This document shows positions 37,473 through 46,584 of a DNA stretch of 64,000 nucleotides, piece by piece. The DNA comes from Roseiarcus sp963737365 (GTDB lineage Bacteria > Pseudomonadota > Alphaproteobacteria > Rhizobiales > Beijerinckiaceae), in contig CAVTSD010000006.1 of NCBI GenBank assembly GCA_963737365.1, forward strand, positions 62,001 through 126,000, read 5' to 3'. The translations under genes and the position numbers were made by a program. The notes below the pieces were generated by a model that saw only the letters and a list, made by a program, of their open reading frames with translations, was not told where the DNA came from and searched no databases. Within the stretch, counting starts at the first letter, position 1, and every line of letters begins with the position of its first letter.

Positions 37473-39140
37473 TCACACCTCCACCACCAGCACGTGAACT
37501 TGTGGCTTTTTTCCCCATACGGTGTTGACCGAACCGCGCACCGCACGTTCGACGGCGGTTGACACGACCTCTGCGTCGCGACGCTTGGCTGGCGGTAGGC
37601 TCTCGAAGGCTTCGAAGATCGAATCATCGATCAGCGCGTCGATTGCAGCGCCTTCCCGCGTGCGCTCTGGCAGGCCGGCTATCATGACGTCCGGGTCGCC
37701 CGCCATTTCGCCCGTGGCAGTCAGCGCGATCGCGATCGAGACAACGCCAGCGAAACTGAGCCTGCGCCGCTGGCGGACCAATTCCTGGTCCGGCGGCAGC
37801 AGGATCGCCCCATCCTTAGCCCGCCGCCCGCTTGTCACCTTGCCTGCTAAGCTGACCGCGCCCGGAGCGAGCCGGATCAAATCGCCATTGAAGGCGCGCA
37901 AAACCTCCGGCACCCCTTGCGCCCTGGCGAAGTCCGCATGTTCGGTCAAGTGCACTGCTTCCCCATGTGCGGGCACGGCGATTCTCGGACGCACCCAGCC
38001 ATACATCTTCGCGACCTCCGCCCGCCGTGGATGGCCGGAGACATGCACGAGCGCGCTGCGGTCGGTAACAACCGTAACACCAGCGCGAGCGAACGCGTTA
38101 ACGATCCTCCCAACCGCCTTCTCGTTGCCGGGAATGGTGCGCGACGAAAAGATCACGGTGTCGCCAGCGCTCAGCTCGGCCGTCGGATGGTCATCCCCCG
38201 CGATGCGGGCGAGCGCTGCGCGAGGTTCCCCCTGACTGCCGGTAGCGAGGGCCAGTATTCGGTCGCGCGGCAGCCGCTCGAACGCATCCATGCCCAAGAG
38301 CGGCGGCAAGCCTTCCAGCATCCCGCAGTCACGCGCGACGCTGACCACGCGCTCGATCGCGCGGCCGAGAATGCAAACCTGTCGCCCGGCAGCAAAGCCA
38401 GCTTCGGCCGCGGAACGAAGCCGGCCGACATTGGAGGCGAAGGTGGTCACGATCACCCTGCCCTTCGCACTGGCGACGACCGCAGCCAGAGTCTTCGCCA
38501 CATCGCTCTCGGAGGGACTTTCCCCTTCGCGCATGATGTTGGTTGAATCGCAAACAAGCGCTAGCACGCCTTCGTCGCCGAGCGCCTTAAAACGCGCCTC
38601 ATCAGTCGGCAGGCCAATGATCGGTGTCGGATCGATCTTCCAGTCGGCGGTGTGGACGACAAGTCCAGCGGGCGTGCGGATCGCCAGCGCCGAGCTTTCG
38701 GGCACGGAATGCGCGACGGGGATAAACTCGACCACGAACGGGCCGATCACGACCTTCTCACCGAGCTGTACAACGTTCACCGGGATATTGGGCGCGCCCG
38801 GTTCGCCCAATCGACGCGCCTCAACAAGTCCGGCCGCGAAGCGCGTCATATAGACAGGTGCGCGAAGGTCCGGCCATAGCTCGACGAGGGCGCCCATGTG
38901 GTCCTCGTGTGCATGAGTGATGACCACCCCAATTAAATTCTTCTTCGCCTTCTCGATAAAGTTCAGATCCGGCATGAGGAGATCGACGCCAGGCAAGTCC
39001 TCATCAGCGAAGCCGATGCCTAGGTCGACCATGAGCCATTGGCGAGCATTCGCCGGCCCATAGCCGTAAAGCGCGCAATTCATTCCGATCTCGCCCAGGC
39101 CGCCTAGCGGGGCGAACACAAGCTCATTCCCGTCTATCAT
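37473..39140 (-). CDS. rnj: Ribonuclease J
   Basis: 555 residues. A metallo-beta-lactamase/beta-CASP ribonuclease with 5'-exonuclease and endonuclease activity on RNA. The zinc-binding HAHEDH motif is at residues 76-81. The beta-CASP part carries the GxQGEPRAAL signature (TGSQGEPRA) and the C-terminal VPAHGEAVHL histidine motif. It abuts birA (start directly next to the birA stop) and precedes mce, extending the transcription unit of the complex I operon. Cytoplasmic; acts in mRNA turnover and rRNA 5'-end maturation in alphaproteobacteria. Confidence 0.94.
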   Translation of the reverse strand: MIDGNELVFAPLGGLGEIGMNCALYGYGPANARQWLMVDLGIGFADEDLPGVDLLMPDLNFIEKAKKNLIGVVITHAHEDHMGALVELWPDLRAPVYMTRFAAGLVEARRLGEPGAPNIPVNVVQLGEKVVIGPFVVEFIPVAHSVPESSALAIRTPAGLVVHTADWKIDPTPIIGLPTDEARFKALGDEGVLALVCDSTNIMREGESPSESDVAKTLAAVVASAKGRVIVTTFASNVGRLRSAAEAGFAAGRQVCILGRAIERVVSVARDCGMLEGLPPLLGMDAFERLPRDRILALATGSQGEPRAALARIAGDDHPTAELSAGDTVIFSSRTIPGNEKAVGRIVNAFARAGVTVVTDRSALVHVSGHPRRAEVAKMYGWVRPRIAVPAHGEAVHLTEHADFARAQGVPEVLRAFNGDLIRLAPGAVSLAGKVTSGRRAKDGAILLPPDQELVRQRRRLSFAGVVSIAIALTATGEMAGDPDVMIAGLPERTREGAAIDALIDDSIFEAFESLPPAKRRDAEVVSTAVERAVRGSVNTVWGKKPQVHVLVVEV

Positions 39141-39957
39141 TTAGGCTCGGCCTTCCCCCCAGTGGGAAGCCAACAAAGACGCGCGAGGCAGGGCGTCCGC
39201 GCGAGGCAGAAGCCACAAATCGGCCGCCTCGATGGTGTCGAGCCCCCGCTCGGAGCGCATAAGCAGACGGCCCATCACATCAATCCCCTCGAACACGCCT
39301 TCCCGTTGGCCAGCGCCATTTTTTATCGCGATCCGTTCGCCCAAACCTACCGCGTAATCGAGCCAAGCGGCGCGAATGCAGTCAAAAGCCTCTCCGGCGC
39401 ACCACTGGTCGAGAGCCTCGCCAAATCTCTCAACGAGACGCTCCAGCAATTCAATAGGGCTCACCGCTGATCCGCCAGCCCGCGTTAAGCATGAGGTCGC
39501 GTAGCCAAGATACTTCGGCGCCTGGGCGCAATTGACGCCAATCCCGATCACGCAGGCAGCCCGGTCCTCAAGTCCAAAGCCTTCAACGAGGATCCCGGCG
39601 CATTTCGCGCCGTGAGACATGAGATCATTCGGCCATTTGAGGCCGACTTCGGTCGCACCGAGATCCGTCGCGGCGCGCGCCAGGGCCACACCGGCAACGA
39701 AGCCGAGTTGCGCTGCAACCCCGCGCGGACAAGGATCGATCATCAGGACGCTGGCGTGAAAATTGCCCTTGGGCGAGATCCAGGCCCGCCCGCGTCGGCC
39801 TCTGCCTGAGCTCTGCTCGTCGGCGACCACCCACAGGCGACCTGCGTCGCCTGCCAAGGCGCGACGGCGCGCCTCCTCGTTGGTCGAGTCGATAGCGCCG
39901 AGTTCGAGCGATACGCCAATCTCGACCTGCGCTGTCCAGACTGGAGGCGGCGGTCAA
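39141..39957 (-). CDS. birA: Biotin--[acetyl-CoA-carboxylase] ligase (probably interrupted by one extra base)
   Basis: The body is a clear biotin protein ligase: SSGRGRRGRAW (biotin-binding loop), GVALARAATDLG and LKWPNDL motifs. No DNA-binding domain, so a ligase only. The conserved N-terminal strand and STN motif (GAIDSTNEEA) lie upstream of the first in-frame start (TTG 39857), but that frame then meets the nuoN stop with no start codon. If one base is removed from GAGTTC (plus strand 39900-39905), the frame joins a TTG at 39957 that overlaps the nuoN stop (TTGA). This gives about 271 residues beginning TAASSLDSAG. The join is inferred; the ligase call is firm. Confidence 0.85.
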
Positions 39958-41396
39958 AAGAGTGACTGCGCGGCTGCCATCGCGGCGTTCGTGAGTGGCG
40001 AGGGCGCGAACACAAACAGAATGATCATGAGCGCCGAAAGCGCGAGCACGATGCGCGCGACGGGCGTTGGATGGTCGAACGCGGGGGCCGGCTCATCGAA
40101 ATACATCAGCTTGACGATCCTGAGATAATAGTAGGCGGCGACCGCGCTCGCCAGAACGCCGATGACTGAAAGGCCGTAGAGACCAGCCTTCATGGCGGCG
40201 GCGAAGACATAGAACTTTGCGAAGAAGCCCGCGAGCGGCGGAACGCCGGCAAGTGAGAACATCATTGCGGCGAGGAAGAAAGCCATGGTTGGATTTGTCC
40301 GCGCCAAACCGGCGAGATCCGCGATCGTTTCGACCGCGCGACCATCGCGTCGCATCGACAGAATGGCGGCGAAAGTTCCAAGCGTCATGACGACATAGAT
40401 CGCCATGTAAACAGCGACGCTTTGCGCGCCCTCGACTGTGCCAGCCGCAAGCCCAACCAGCGCATATCCCATATGGCCAATCGAAGAATAGGCCATCAGA
40501 CGCTTGAAGTTACGCTGGCCGATGGCGGCGAATGCGCCAAGCACCATCGAGGCGATCGCGACGAAGGTGAGGATCTGGCGCCAGTCGTGGGCGATGCCGG
40601 GAAAGGCCGTGATCACAACTCGAACCAAAACGGCCATCGCGGCGATTTTGGGCGCGGAGGCGAAAAACGTGGTCACCGGAGTCGGCGCGCCCTCGTAGAC
40701 GTCGGGCGTCCACATGTGAAACGGAACGACGGAAATCTTGAACGACAGTCCCGCCAGAACGAACACCAGCCCGAACAGCACGCCGATGCTGGCATGATCA
40801 TGGACAGCAATCGCCACTGCGCTGAAGGCGACCGAGCCGGAATAGCCGTAAATAAGCGAGACGCCGTAGAGCAGCATGCCGGACGACAGCGCGCCGAGGA
40901 CGAAATATTTGAGGCCGGCTTCGGTGGCGCGCAGATCGTGGCGCCGGTAGGCGGCGATCACATAAAGAGCCAAGCTCATCAGTTCTAGACCGAGATAGAG
41001 CGCGATGAAGTCGTCAGCGGAAATCAGCATCAGCATGCCGAGAGTGGAGATGAGGATAAGGACCGGAAATTCGAACCCGCCGATCCGCTCTTGGCGCATG
41101 AACTCGAACGACAACAAAAGCGTCACCATAGAGCCCACCAAGGCAAGCGCACTCATGAAGCGGGTGAATGCGTCATCCGCGAAGGAGCCGTAGAGGGTGA
41201 CTCCCATCGGGCGATTCCTAGCGACCATCAGAATGAAGACAAGGCCGAGTAGGCCGACGGCGATCTCGTTGACCAGGGCCGCCCCCCTCTCGCCACGCAA
41301 AGCGCCATAAAGCAGAAGGCCCAACGTCCCCGCCGCCAGCACCACCTCCGGCAGGATCACAGGGAGAGAAACAGCTGTCTCGTGCATGGGAGTCAC
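39954..41396 (-). CDS. nuoN: NADH-quinone oxidoreductase subunit N
   Basis: 480 residues, about 14 membrane helices, one of three antiporter-like proton-pumping subunits in the membrane arm of complex I. The central phrase WTPDVYEGAPTPVTTFF and the KRLMAYSSIGHMGYALVGL helix with its key lysine are family hallmarks. Start overlaps the nuoM stop (ATGA); its stop overlaps the probable birA start. Last nuo gene of the operon. Confidence 0.96.
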   Translation of the reverse strand: MTPMHETAVSLPVILPEVVLAAGTLGLLLYGALRGERGAALVNEIAVGLLGLVFILMVARNRPMGVTLYGSFADDAFTRFMSALALVGSMVTLLLSFEFMRQERIGGFEFPVLILISTLGMLMLISADDFIALYLGLELMSLALYVIAAYRRHDLRATEAGLKYFVLGALSSGMLLYGVSLIYGYSGSVAFSAVAIAVHDHASIGVLFGLVFVLAGLSFKISVVPFHMWTPDVYEGAPTPVTTFFASAPKIAAMAVLVRVVITAFPGIAHDWRQILTFVAIASMVLGAFAAIGQRNFKRLMAYSSIGHMGYALVGLAAGTVEGAQSVAVYMAIYVVMTLGTFAAILSMRRDGRAVETIADLAGLARTNPTMAFFLAAMMFSLAGVPPLAGFFAKFYVFAAAMKAGLYGLSVIGVLASAVAAYYYLRIVKLMYFDEPAPAFDHPTPVARIVLALSALMIILFVFAPSPLTNAAMAAAQSLF

Positions 41397-42895
41397 AGCC
41401 CCGCCGACTTCGTCGCCGTGATGGCGTGCTGGAAGCCGTTGATGATCTGTTCGATTGACGCTGCGCTAGCGTCGATGATCGGCTGCGGATGCACTCCGTA
41501 AAAAATTGTCAGCAGTCCAAGCGGCAAAAGCGTCACCACCTCTCGATTGGTAAGATCGACGATCCCCATAAGGTTCGGCTTCTCGATAACGCCAAAGATC
41601 ACGCGGCGGTAAAGGTACAGCGCGTAGCACGCCGAGAGGATCGTGCCGATGGTGGCCAGCAACGCGACCCAGTTGTTGGTCTGGAACGTGCCGATAAGGG
41701 TCAGGAATTCGCCAATGAAGCCAGTCGTGCCCGGTAGCCCGATATTGGCGAACGTGAACGCCATGAAGGCGACGGCATACAGCGGCATACGCTGCACAAG
41801 GCCGCCGTAGGCGTTAATCTCGTAAGTATGCATGCGATCGTAGAGAACGCCAACACAAAGGAAGAGCGCCCCCGAGACGAGCCCATGACTGACCATCTGA
41901 TAGACAGCGCCCTGGATCCCTTGAGTGTTCGCGGCGAAAATGCCCATCGTCACGAACCCCATGTGGGCGACCGACGAATAAGCGATCAGCTTCTTCATGC
42001 TCTCTTGCGCCAGCGCGACCAAGGAGGCGTAGATGATTGCGATCACAGACAGGGCGAAGACGAAGGGCGTGAAATAAAGCGAGGCGTCTGGAAACATTGA
42101 TATGGAAAACCGGATGAATCCGTAGCCTCCCATCTTGAGTAGAATGGCGGCCAGCACCACAGATCCGGCCGTCGGCGCTTCGACGTGCGCGTCTGGCAAC
42201 CAGGTATGAACCGGCCACATGGGCATCTTGACTGCGAACGACGCGAAGAACCCAAGCCACAGCCAGGTCTGCATTTTGGCTGGGAAGGAGGTCCTGAGCA
42301 GCACGGTGATGTCGGTCGTGCCCGCGAACCAGTACATGGCCATGATCGCGAGCAGCATCAGCACCGACCCAGTGAACGTGTAGAGAAAGAACTTGAAGGC
42401 CGCGTACACGCGGTTTCCGTGGCCCCAAATGCCGATGATGATGAACATCGGAATGAGGCCGCCCTCGAAGAATAGATAGAAAAGGACCAGATCGAGCGCG
42501 ACGAAGACGCCAATCATCAGCGTCTCCATCACCAAGAAGGTGATCATGTACGCCTTCACCCGCGTCTGGATCGGGGTCCAGGATGCGACGATGCAAATTG
42601 GCATAATGAAGCTGGTGAGCAGCACGAACGGCATCGACACGCCGTCAACCCCAAGCTTGTACAAGATCACGTGCGAGAACCAGTCGCGTTGCTCGACAAG
42701 CTGAAAGCCCGGCTGCGCCGAATCGAAGCGGCCCCACGCGACAAGGCTCAGCACGAACGTGATCAGCGTCGCGAACAGCGCGATCCAACGCGCGTTTCGC
42801 TTTGTCGCCTCGCTATCCCCCGGAAGCAATAGAATGAAAAGCGCGCCGATCAGCGGCAACGCCAGAATGCCGGAGAGGATCCCAGAGCCGTTCAT
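41393..42895 (-). CDS. nuoM: NADH-quinone oxidoreductase subunit M
   Basis: 500 residues, about 14 membrane helices, antiporter-like proton-pumping subunit. Seen are the conserved FEGGLIPMFIIIGIWG helix with its essential glutamate, the FAVKMPMWPVHTWLPDAHVEAPT segment and KKLIAYSSVAHMGFV. Start overlaps nuoL, end overlaps nuoN, each by four bases, so translation is coupled along the pump modules. Confidence 0.96.
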   Translation of the reverse strand: MNGSGILSGILALPLIGALFILLLPGDSEATKRNARWIALFATLITFVLSLVAWGRFDSAQPGFQLVEQRDWFSHVILYKLGVDGVSMPFVLLTSFIMPICIVASWTPIQTRVKAYMITFLVMETLMIGVFVALDLVLFYLFFEGGLIPMFIIIGIWGHGNRVYAAFKFFLYTFTGSVLMLLAIMAMYWFAGTTDITVLLRTSFPAKMQTWLWLGFFASFAVKMPMWPVHTWLPDAHVEAPTAGSVVLAAILLKMGGYGFIRFSISMFPDASLYFTPFVFALSVIAIIYASLVALAQESMKKLIAYSSVAHMGFVTMGIFAANTQGIQGAVYQMVSHGLVSGALFLCVGVLYDRMHTYEINAYGGLVQRMPLYAVAFMAFTFANIGLPGTTGFIGEFLTLIGTFQTNNWVALLATIGTILSACYALYLYRRVIFGVIEKPNLMGIVDLTNREVVTLLPLGLLTIFYGVHPQPIIDASAASIEQIINGFQHAITATKSAGL

Positions 42896-44949
42896 CGCGT
42901 GCCCCCCCCGAATAGATACCAGGTCGTCAGCGCGGCGGCGCCAAGCAGCATGGCGAAGGCGTAATGGTAAACGTAGCCAGTTTGCAGGCGCACCGCGCCA
43001 CGGGCGACGTCGAGGACGCGCGCGGAGACGCCGTTCGGTCCGAAGCCGTCGATGATCACACCGTCACCGCCCTTCCAGAACAACCGGCCGATGGCGAAAG
43101 CCGGACGAACGAAGATGAAGTCGTAAAGTTCGTCGAAGTACCACTTGTTCAAAAGGAAGCGATAGAGCGCGGGAAAATCCGCGGCCAGCCGCTGTGGCGC
43201 GGTGCGGTCGACCATGTACATGTAATAGGCGACAAGTAGGCCGCCCAACATGAACAGGCTCGGCGATAGCGAGACGATCGCAGACACGTGCTCCATGTCC
43301 TCGAGGATATGATTGTCCGGGCCAAAGAACAGCGATTGGCGCCAGAACAATTCGTGACCTCCGCCGATGAAGAGATGGCGGAAGGCGATGCCGGCCAAGG
43401 TGGCGCCCACGGCTAGAACTCCGAGCGGGACCAACATCACGAGTGGCGATTCGTGCGCGGGATGGTCAGCGTGATCATGCGCCTCGGCGCTGTGCGTGTG
43501 CGCATGGCCGCCTGGTCCGCTTGGATCCGGCTCATCGTGTGCATGGCCGTCCTGCTCATGCCCGCTGCGGTGAAGCGATTCCGCCCAGTCACCACGCTGG
43601 CCGAAGAAGGTCATGAACATGAGGCGCCAGGAATAGAAGGCCGTCAGCGCGGCGGCAATGTCGGTGCAAAGGAAGCCGTAGAGCGCGCCGTAGCGATGCG
43701 AGGCGAATGCAGCCTCGATGATCGCGTCCTTTGAGACGAAACCGGAAAAGCCGAGCGAAGTGAGCGGAATGCCGACGCCAGTCAGCGAAAGCGTTCCAAT
43801 CATCATCATCCAGAAGGTGAAGGGAATCTCCTTACGCAAACCTCCCATTACGCGCATGTCCTGCTCGTGATGCATCGCCGTGATGACGGAGCCAGCGCCG
43901 AGAAACAACAGAGCCTTGAAGAAGGCGTGGGTGAAAAGGTGGAAGATACCAAGGCTGTAGCCGCCGACCCCAAGCGCTACGAACATGTAGCCAAGTTGCG
44001 AGCAGGTCGAATAGGCGATGACTTTCTTGATGTCATTTTGCACCAGGCCAACCGTCGCGGCGAAGAAGGCCGTCGTTCCCCCGACAATGGTGACGACGCT
44101 GAGCGCGACCGACGACATCTCGAAGAGCGGTGAAAGTCTCGCCACCATAAACACACCTGCCGTCACCATGGTCGCGGCATGAATGAGGGCCGAGACCGGT
44201 GTTGGGCCTTCCATCGCGTCGGGCAGCCAAGTGTGGAGCAGAAATTGCGCCGACTTGCCCATCGCCCCCATAAAGAGCAGCAGGCAGGCGAGCGTCACGG
44301 CATCCCAATTGAAGCCGATAAAATGCACCGTCTTGCCCGCAAGTCCGGGCGCGGCGGCAAACACCTGATCAAAGGTGACTGAACCAGTCAGATAGTACGT
44401 GAGGAAGATACCGAGCGAAAATCCAAAGTCGCCGACCCGGTTGACGACGAACGCCTTGATCGCCGCGGCGTTGGCGGAGGGACGCTCGTACCAGAAGCCG
44501 ATCAACAGGTAGGACATCAGACCGACGCCCTCCCAGCCGAAGAACATCTGAACCAGATTATCCGCGGTCACCAGCATCAACATGGCGAAGGTAAAGAGCG
44601 AGAGGTAGGCGAAGAAACGCGGTCGCGACGGATCCTCCGACATGTAGCCGATGGAGTAGACATGAACGAGGAACGACACCGTCGTCACCACCACCAACAT
44701 CACCGCGGTCAGGGTGTCGATGCGAAGAGCCCAAGCGACCGCGAGCTTGCCAGATGCGAACCAATTGGCGATCGGGACATGCGTATCCGATCCCCCCGCG
44801 ACCATAACGAAAGCGATCCAGGAGAGGACGCAGCAGATTCCGAGAAGACTGCAGGTGACGTATTCCGCGCCGCGCGCGCCGATCCATTGCCCGAAGATGC
44901 CGGCGATCAGAAAACCGAGAAGCGGCAGGAAAACGATAAGCTGGTACAC
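42892..44949 (-). CDS. nuoL: NADH-quinone oxidoreductase subunit L
   Basis: 685 residues, the distal proton-pumping subunit with the long lateral helix at its C-terminus. The core shows FFGWEGVGLMSYLLIGFWY with its essential Glu, and LLHTWLPDAMEGPTPVSALIHAATMV. An unusual feature is a His/Asp-rich loop at about residues 465-505 (pieces such as GHAHDEPDP and AEAHDHADH) between membrane segments. Similar His-rich loops occur in NuoL of other alphaproteobacteria, so it is probably a flexible aqueous loop rather than a new function. It starts five bases after nuoK. Confidence 0.96.
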   Translation of the reverse strand: MYQLIVFLPLLGFLIAGIFGQWIGARGAEYVTCSLLGICCVLSWIAFVMVAGGSDTHVPIANWFASGKLAVAWALRIDTLTAVMLVVVTTVSFLVHVYSIGYMSEDPSRPRFFAYLSLFTFAMLMLVTADNLVQMFFGWEGVGLMSYLLIGFWYERPSANAAAIKAFVVNRVGDFGFSLGIFLTYYLTGSVTFDQVFAAAPGLAGKTVHFIGFNWDAVTLACLLLFMGAMGKSAQFLLHTWLPDAMEGPTPVSALIHAATMVTAGVFMVARLSPLFEMSSVALSVVTIVGGTTAFFAATVGLVQNDIKKVIAYSTCSQLGYMFVALGVGGYSLGIFHLFTHAFFKALLFLGAGSVITAMHHEQDMRVMGGLRKEIPFTFWMMMIGTLSLTGVGIPLTSLGFSGFVSKDAIIEAAFASHRYGALYGFLCTDIAAALTAFYSWRLMFMTFFGQRGDWAESLHRSGHEQDGHAHDEPDPSGPGGHAHTHSAEAHDHADHPAHESPLVMLVPLGVLAVGATLAGIAFRHLFIGGGHELFWRQSLFFGPDNHILEDMEHVSAIVSLSPSLFMLGGLLVAYYMYMVDRTAPQRLAADFPALYRFLLNKWYFDELYDFIFVRPAFAIGRLFWKGGDGVIIDGFGPNGVSARVLDVARGAVRLQTGYVYHYAFAMLLGAAALTTWYLFGGGTR

Positions 44950-44954
44950 CGGTC

Positions 44955-45263
44955 TCAGCCCTTCAGCGAATTGATGTCCTCAACCGCGATTGAGCCGCGA
45001 TTGCGGTAGTAGGCCACGAGGATCGCGAGGCCGATCGCCGCCTCCGCCGCGGCGACCGTCAGAATGAACAGTGCAAACGCCTGCCCGGTCAAATCGCCCG
45101 AATAGGTCGAGAAAGCGATGAGGTTGATATTGACGGCGAGAAGGATGAGTTCGACCGACATCAGAATGATGATGATGTTCTTGTGGTTGAGGATGATGCC
45201 AGCGATGCCTATGGTGAATACGATCGCGGCGAGGGTCAGGTAGTTGACGAGGCCGATTCCCAT
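44955..45263 (-). CDS. nuoK: NADH-quinone oxidoreductase subunit K
   Basis: 102 residues with three membrane helices, the MrpC-like channel subunit. The two buried glutamates of the family are visible in ILMSVELILLAVNINL and in the AAEAAIGLAI helix. It lies 12 bp after nuoJ and just before nuoL. Confidence 0.96.
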   Translation of the reverse strand: MGIGLVNYLTLAAIVFTIGIAGIILNHKNIIIILMSVELILLAVNINLIAFSTYSGDLTGQAFALFILTVAAAEAAIGLAILVAYYRNRGSIAVEDINSLKG

Positions 45264-45275
45264 CTGCGTGATCCT

Positions 45276-45878
45276 TCAGATGCCGACGCGCGACGGAACC
45301 TTGCGCACCTCGACCGCGGCTTCCGGGTTGCGAGCCACCTGCGCGCCGATGTCCTGACGCTTAACGCCCGGCTTATGATGAAGAGTAAGGACAATTGCTC
45401 CGATCATTGCGGTGAGCAAAATCATCCCGGCCGCCTGGAAGAAATATATGTAGCGGGTGTACAGCACCTCGCCGAGGGCAGCCGTATTGCTGAGCATCGG
45501 CTCCGGCGTCGCTGCAGCCGCGGCCCGCTGCGAGGGGCCAAGGCCCGACACTACGTAGATAAGCTCTATCGCTACGACCATCGCGATCAGCAATCCCTGC
45601 GGCAGATATTCGACAAAACCCTGCCTTAGCCGGGCGAAGTCCACGTCGAGCAGCATGACAACAAACAGGAACAGCACCGCGACCGCGCCGACGTAGACGA
45701 CAACTAGGATCATCGCCAGGAACTCAGCCCCCATGAGCAGAAACAACCCGGCCGCGCAAACGAAGGAAAGGATGAGGAAGAGCACTGAATGCACCGGATT
45801 TTTGGCCATGATGACGGCGAAAGCCGACACAACCAAAAGCGGGGCTAAAATCCAAAAGAAGAAAACATCGCCCTGCAT
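45276..45878 (-). CDS. nuoJ: NADH-quinone oxidoreductase subunit J
   Basis: 200 residues from ATG 45878, where FFFWILAPLLVVSAF begins the first helix; a GAGG site precedes it. Five membrane helices. The helix-3 phrase AEFLAMILVVVYVGAVAVLFLFVVMLL carries the conserved Glu and Tyr involved in coupling quinone chemistry to pumping. A gap of about 200 bp with a hairpin separates it from nuoI, the longest gap in the operon. Confidence 0.95.
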   Translation of the reverse strand: MQGDVFFFWILAPLLVVSAFAVIMAKNPVHSVLFLILSFVCAAGLFLLMGAEFLAMILVVVYVGAVAVLFLFVVMLLDVDFARLRQGFVEYLPQGLLIAMVVAIELIYVVSGLGPSQRAAAAATPEPMLSNTAALGEVLYTRYIYFFQAAGMILLTAMIGAIVLTLHHKPGVKRQDIGAQVARNPEAAVEVRKVPSRVGI

Positions 45879-46051
45879 CGTCCGCCTCTTGTCATAGTCC
45901 CCCTGCGCGACGCCCTTCCCCATTGTGGAAAAGACCAGAGCGCAGTCGGCGCGTAGCGCCGTGGTTCCTGCCGTCGTCGCGGCGGCGCCTCATCTGGCCT
46001 ACGAAGGCCCCTGGTAGATAAAGCCCGTAGTTCGACGAGTCGCGGTTAAAT

Positions 46052-46076
46052 CCCTTCTTCCCGGAAGGGAGAAGGG
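46052..46076. repeat. Palindromic hairpin directly after nuoI
   Basis: CCCTTCTTCCC and GGGAGAAGGG form a near-perfect stem of about 10 bp with a short GGAA loop, touching the nuoI stop codon. It resembles the CCCTTCTCCC/GGGAGAAGGG REP-like hairpins scattered in Hyphomicrobiales intergenic DNA. On the minus strand the following bases are ATTTAA, not a proper T-run, so it may stabilise or process the mRNA rather than end it. Confidence 0.65.
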
Positions 46077-46571
46077 TTATCGATACGGCGCGTCGAGCGC
46101 GATGTTCCGCGCCAACTCACGTTCCCAACGGTCGCCATTGGCCAGCAATCGTTGCTTATCGTAATACAGCTCTTCGCGCGTCTCGGTCGAAAACTCGAAG
46201 TTCGGCCCCTCGACGATCGCGTCCACCGGGCAGGCCTCCTGGCACATCCCGCAATAGATGCACTTGACCATGTCGATGTCGTAGCGCGTGGTGCGGCGCG
46301 TGCCATCGTTCCGCCGAGGTCCGGCCTCGATCGTGATCGCCTGAGCCGGGCAAATCGCCTCGCACAGCTTGCAGGCTATGCATCGCTCCTCGCCGTTGGG
46401 ATAGCGACGCAGCGCATGTTCTCCACGAAAGCGAGGGCTCAGCGGCGATTTCTCGTGCGGGTAATTGAGTGTCGCTCGAGGCTTGAACATATAGCGGATA
46501 GACAACGCGAATGCGCCAAGGAACTCTGCCAGGAACAGAGACTTGGCTGAATGGGCAAGCCTGAGAGCCAT
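46077..46571 (-). CDS. nuoI: NADH-quinone oxidoreductase subunit I
   Basis: 164 residues. It carries two [4Fe-4S] clusters (N6a and N6b) bound by CIACKLCEAICP and CIYCGMCQEACP, passing electrons from the peripheral arm towards quinone. The YMFKPRATLNYPHEKSPLSP phrase is the standard N-terminal membrane-facing region. It starts 13 bp after nuoH. Confidence 0.97.
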   Translation of the reverse strand: MALRLAHSAKSLFLAEFLGAFALSIRYMFKPRATLNYPHEKSPLSPRFRGEHALRRYPNGEERCIACKLCEAICPAQAITIEAGPRRNDGTRRTTRYDIDMVKCIYCGMCQEACPVDAIVEGPNFEFSTETREELYYDKQRLLANGDRWERELARNIALDAPYR

Positions 46572-46584
46572 TGGCTTTCCTCCC

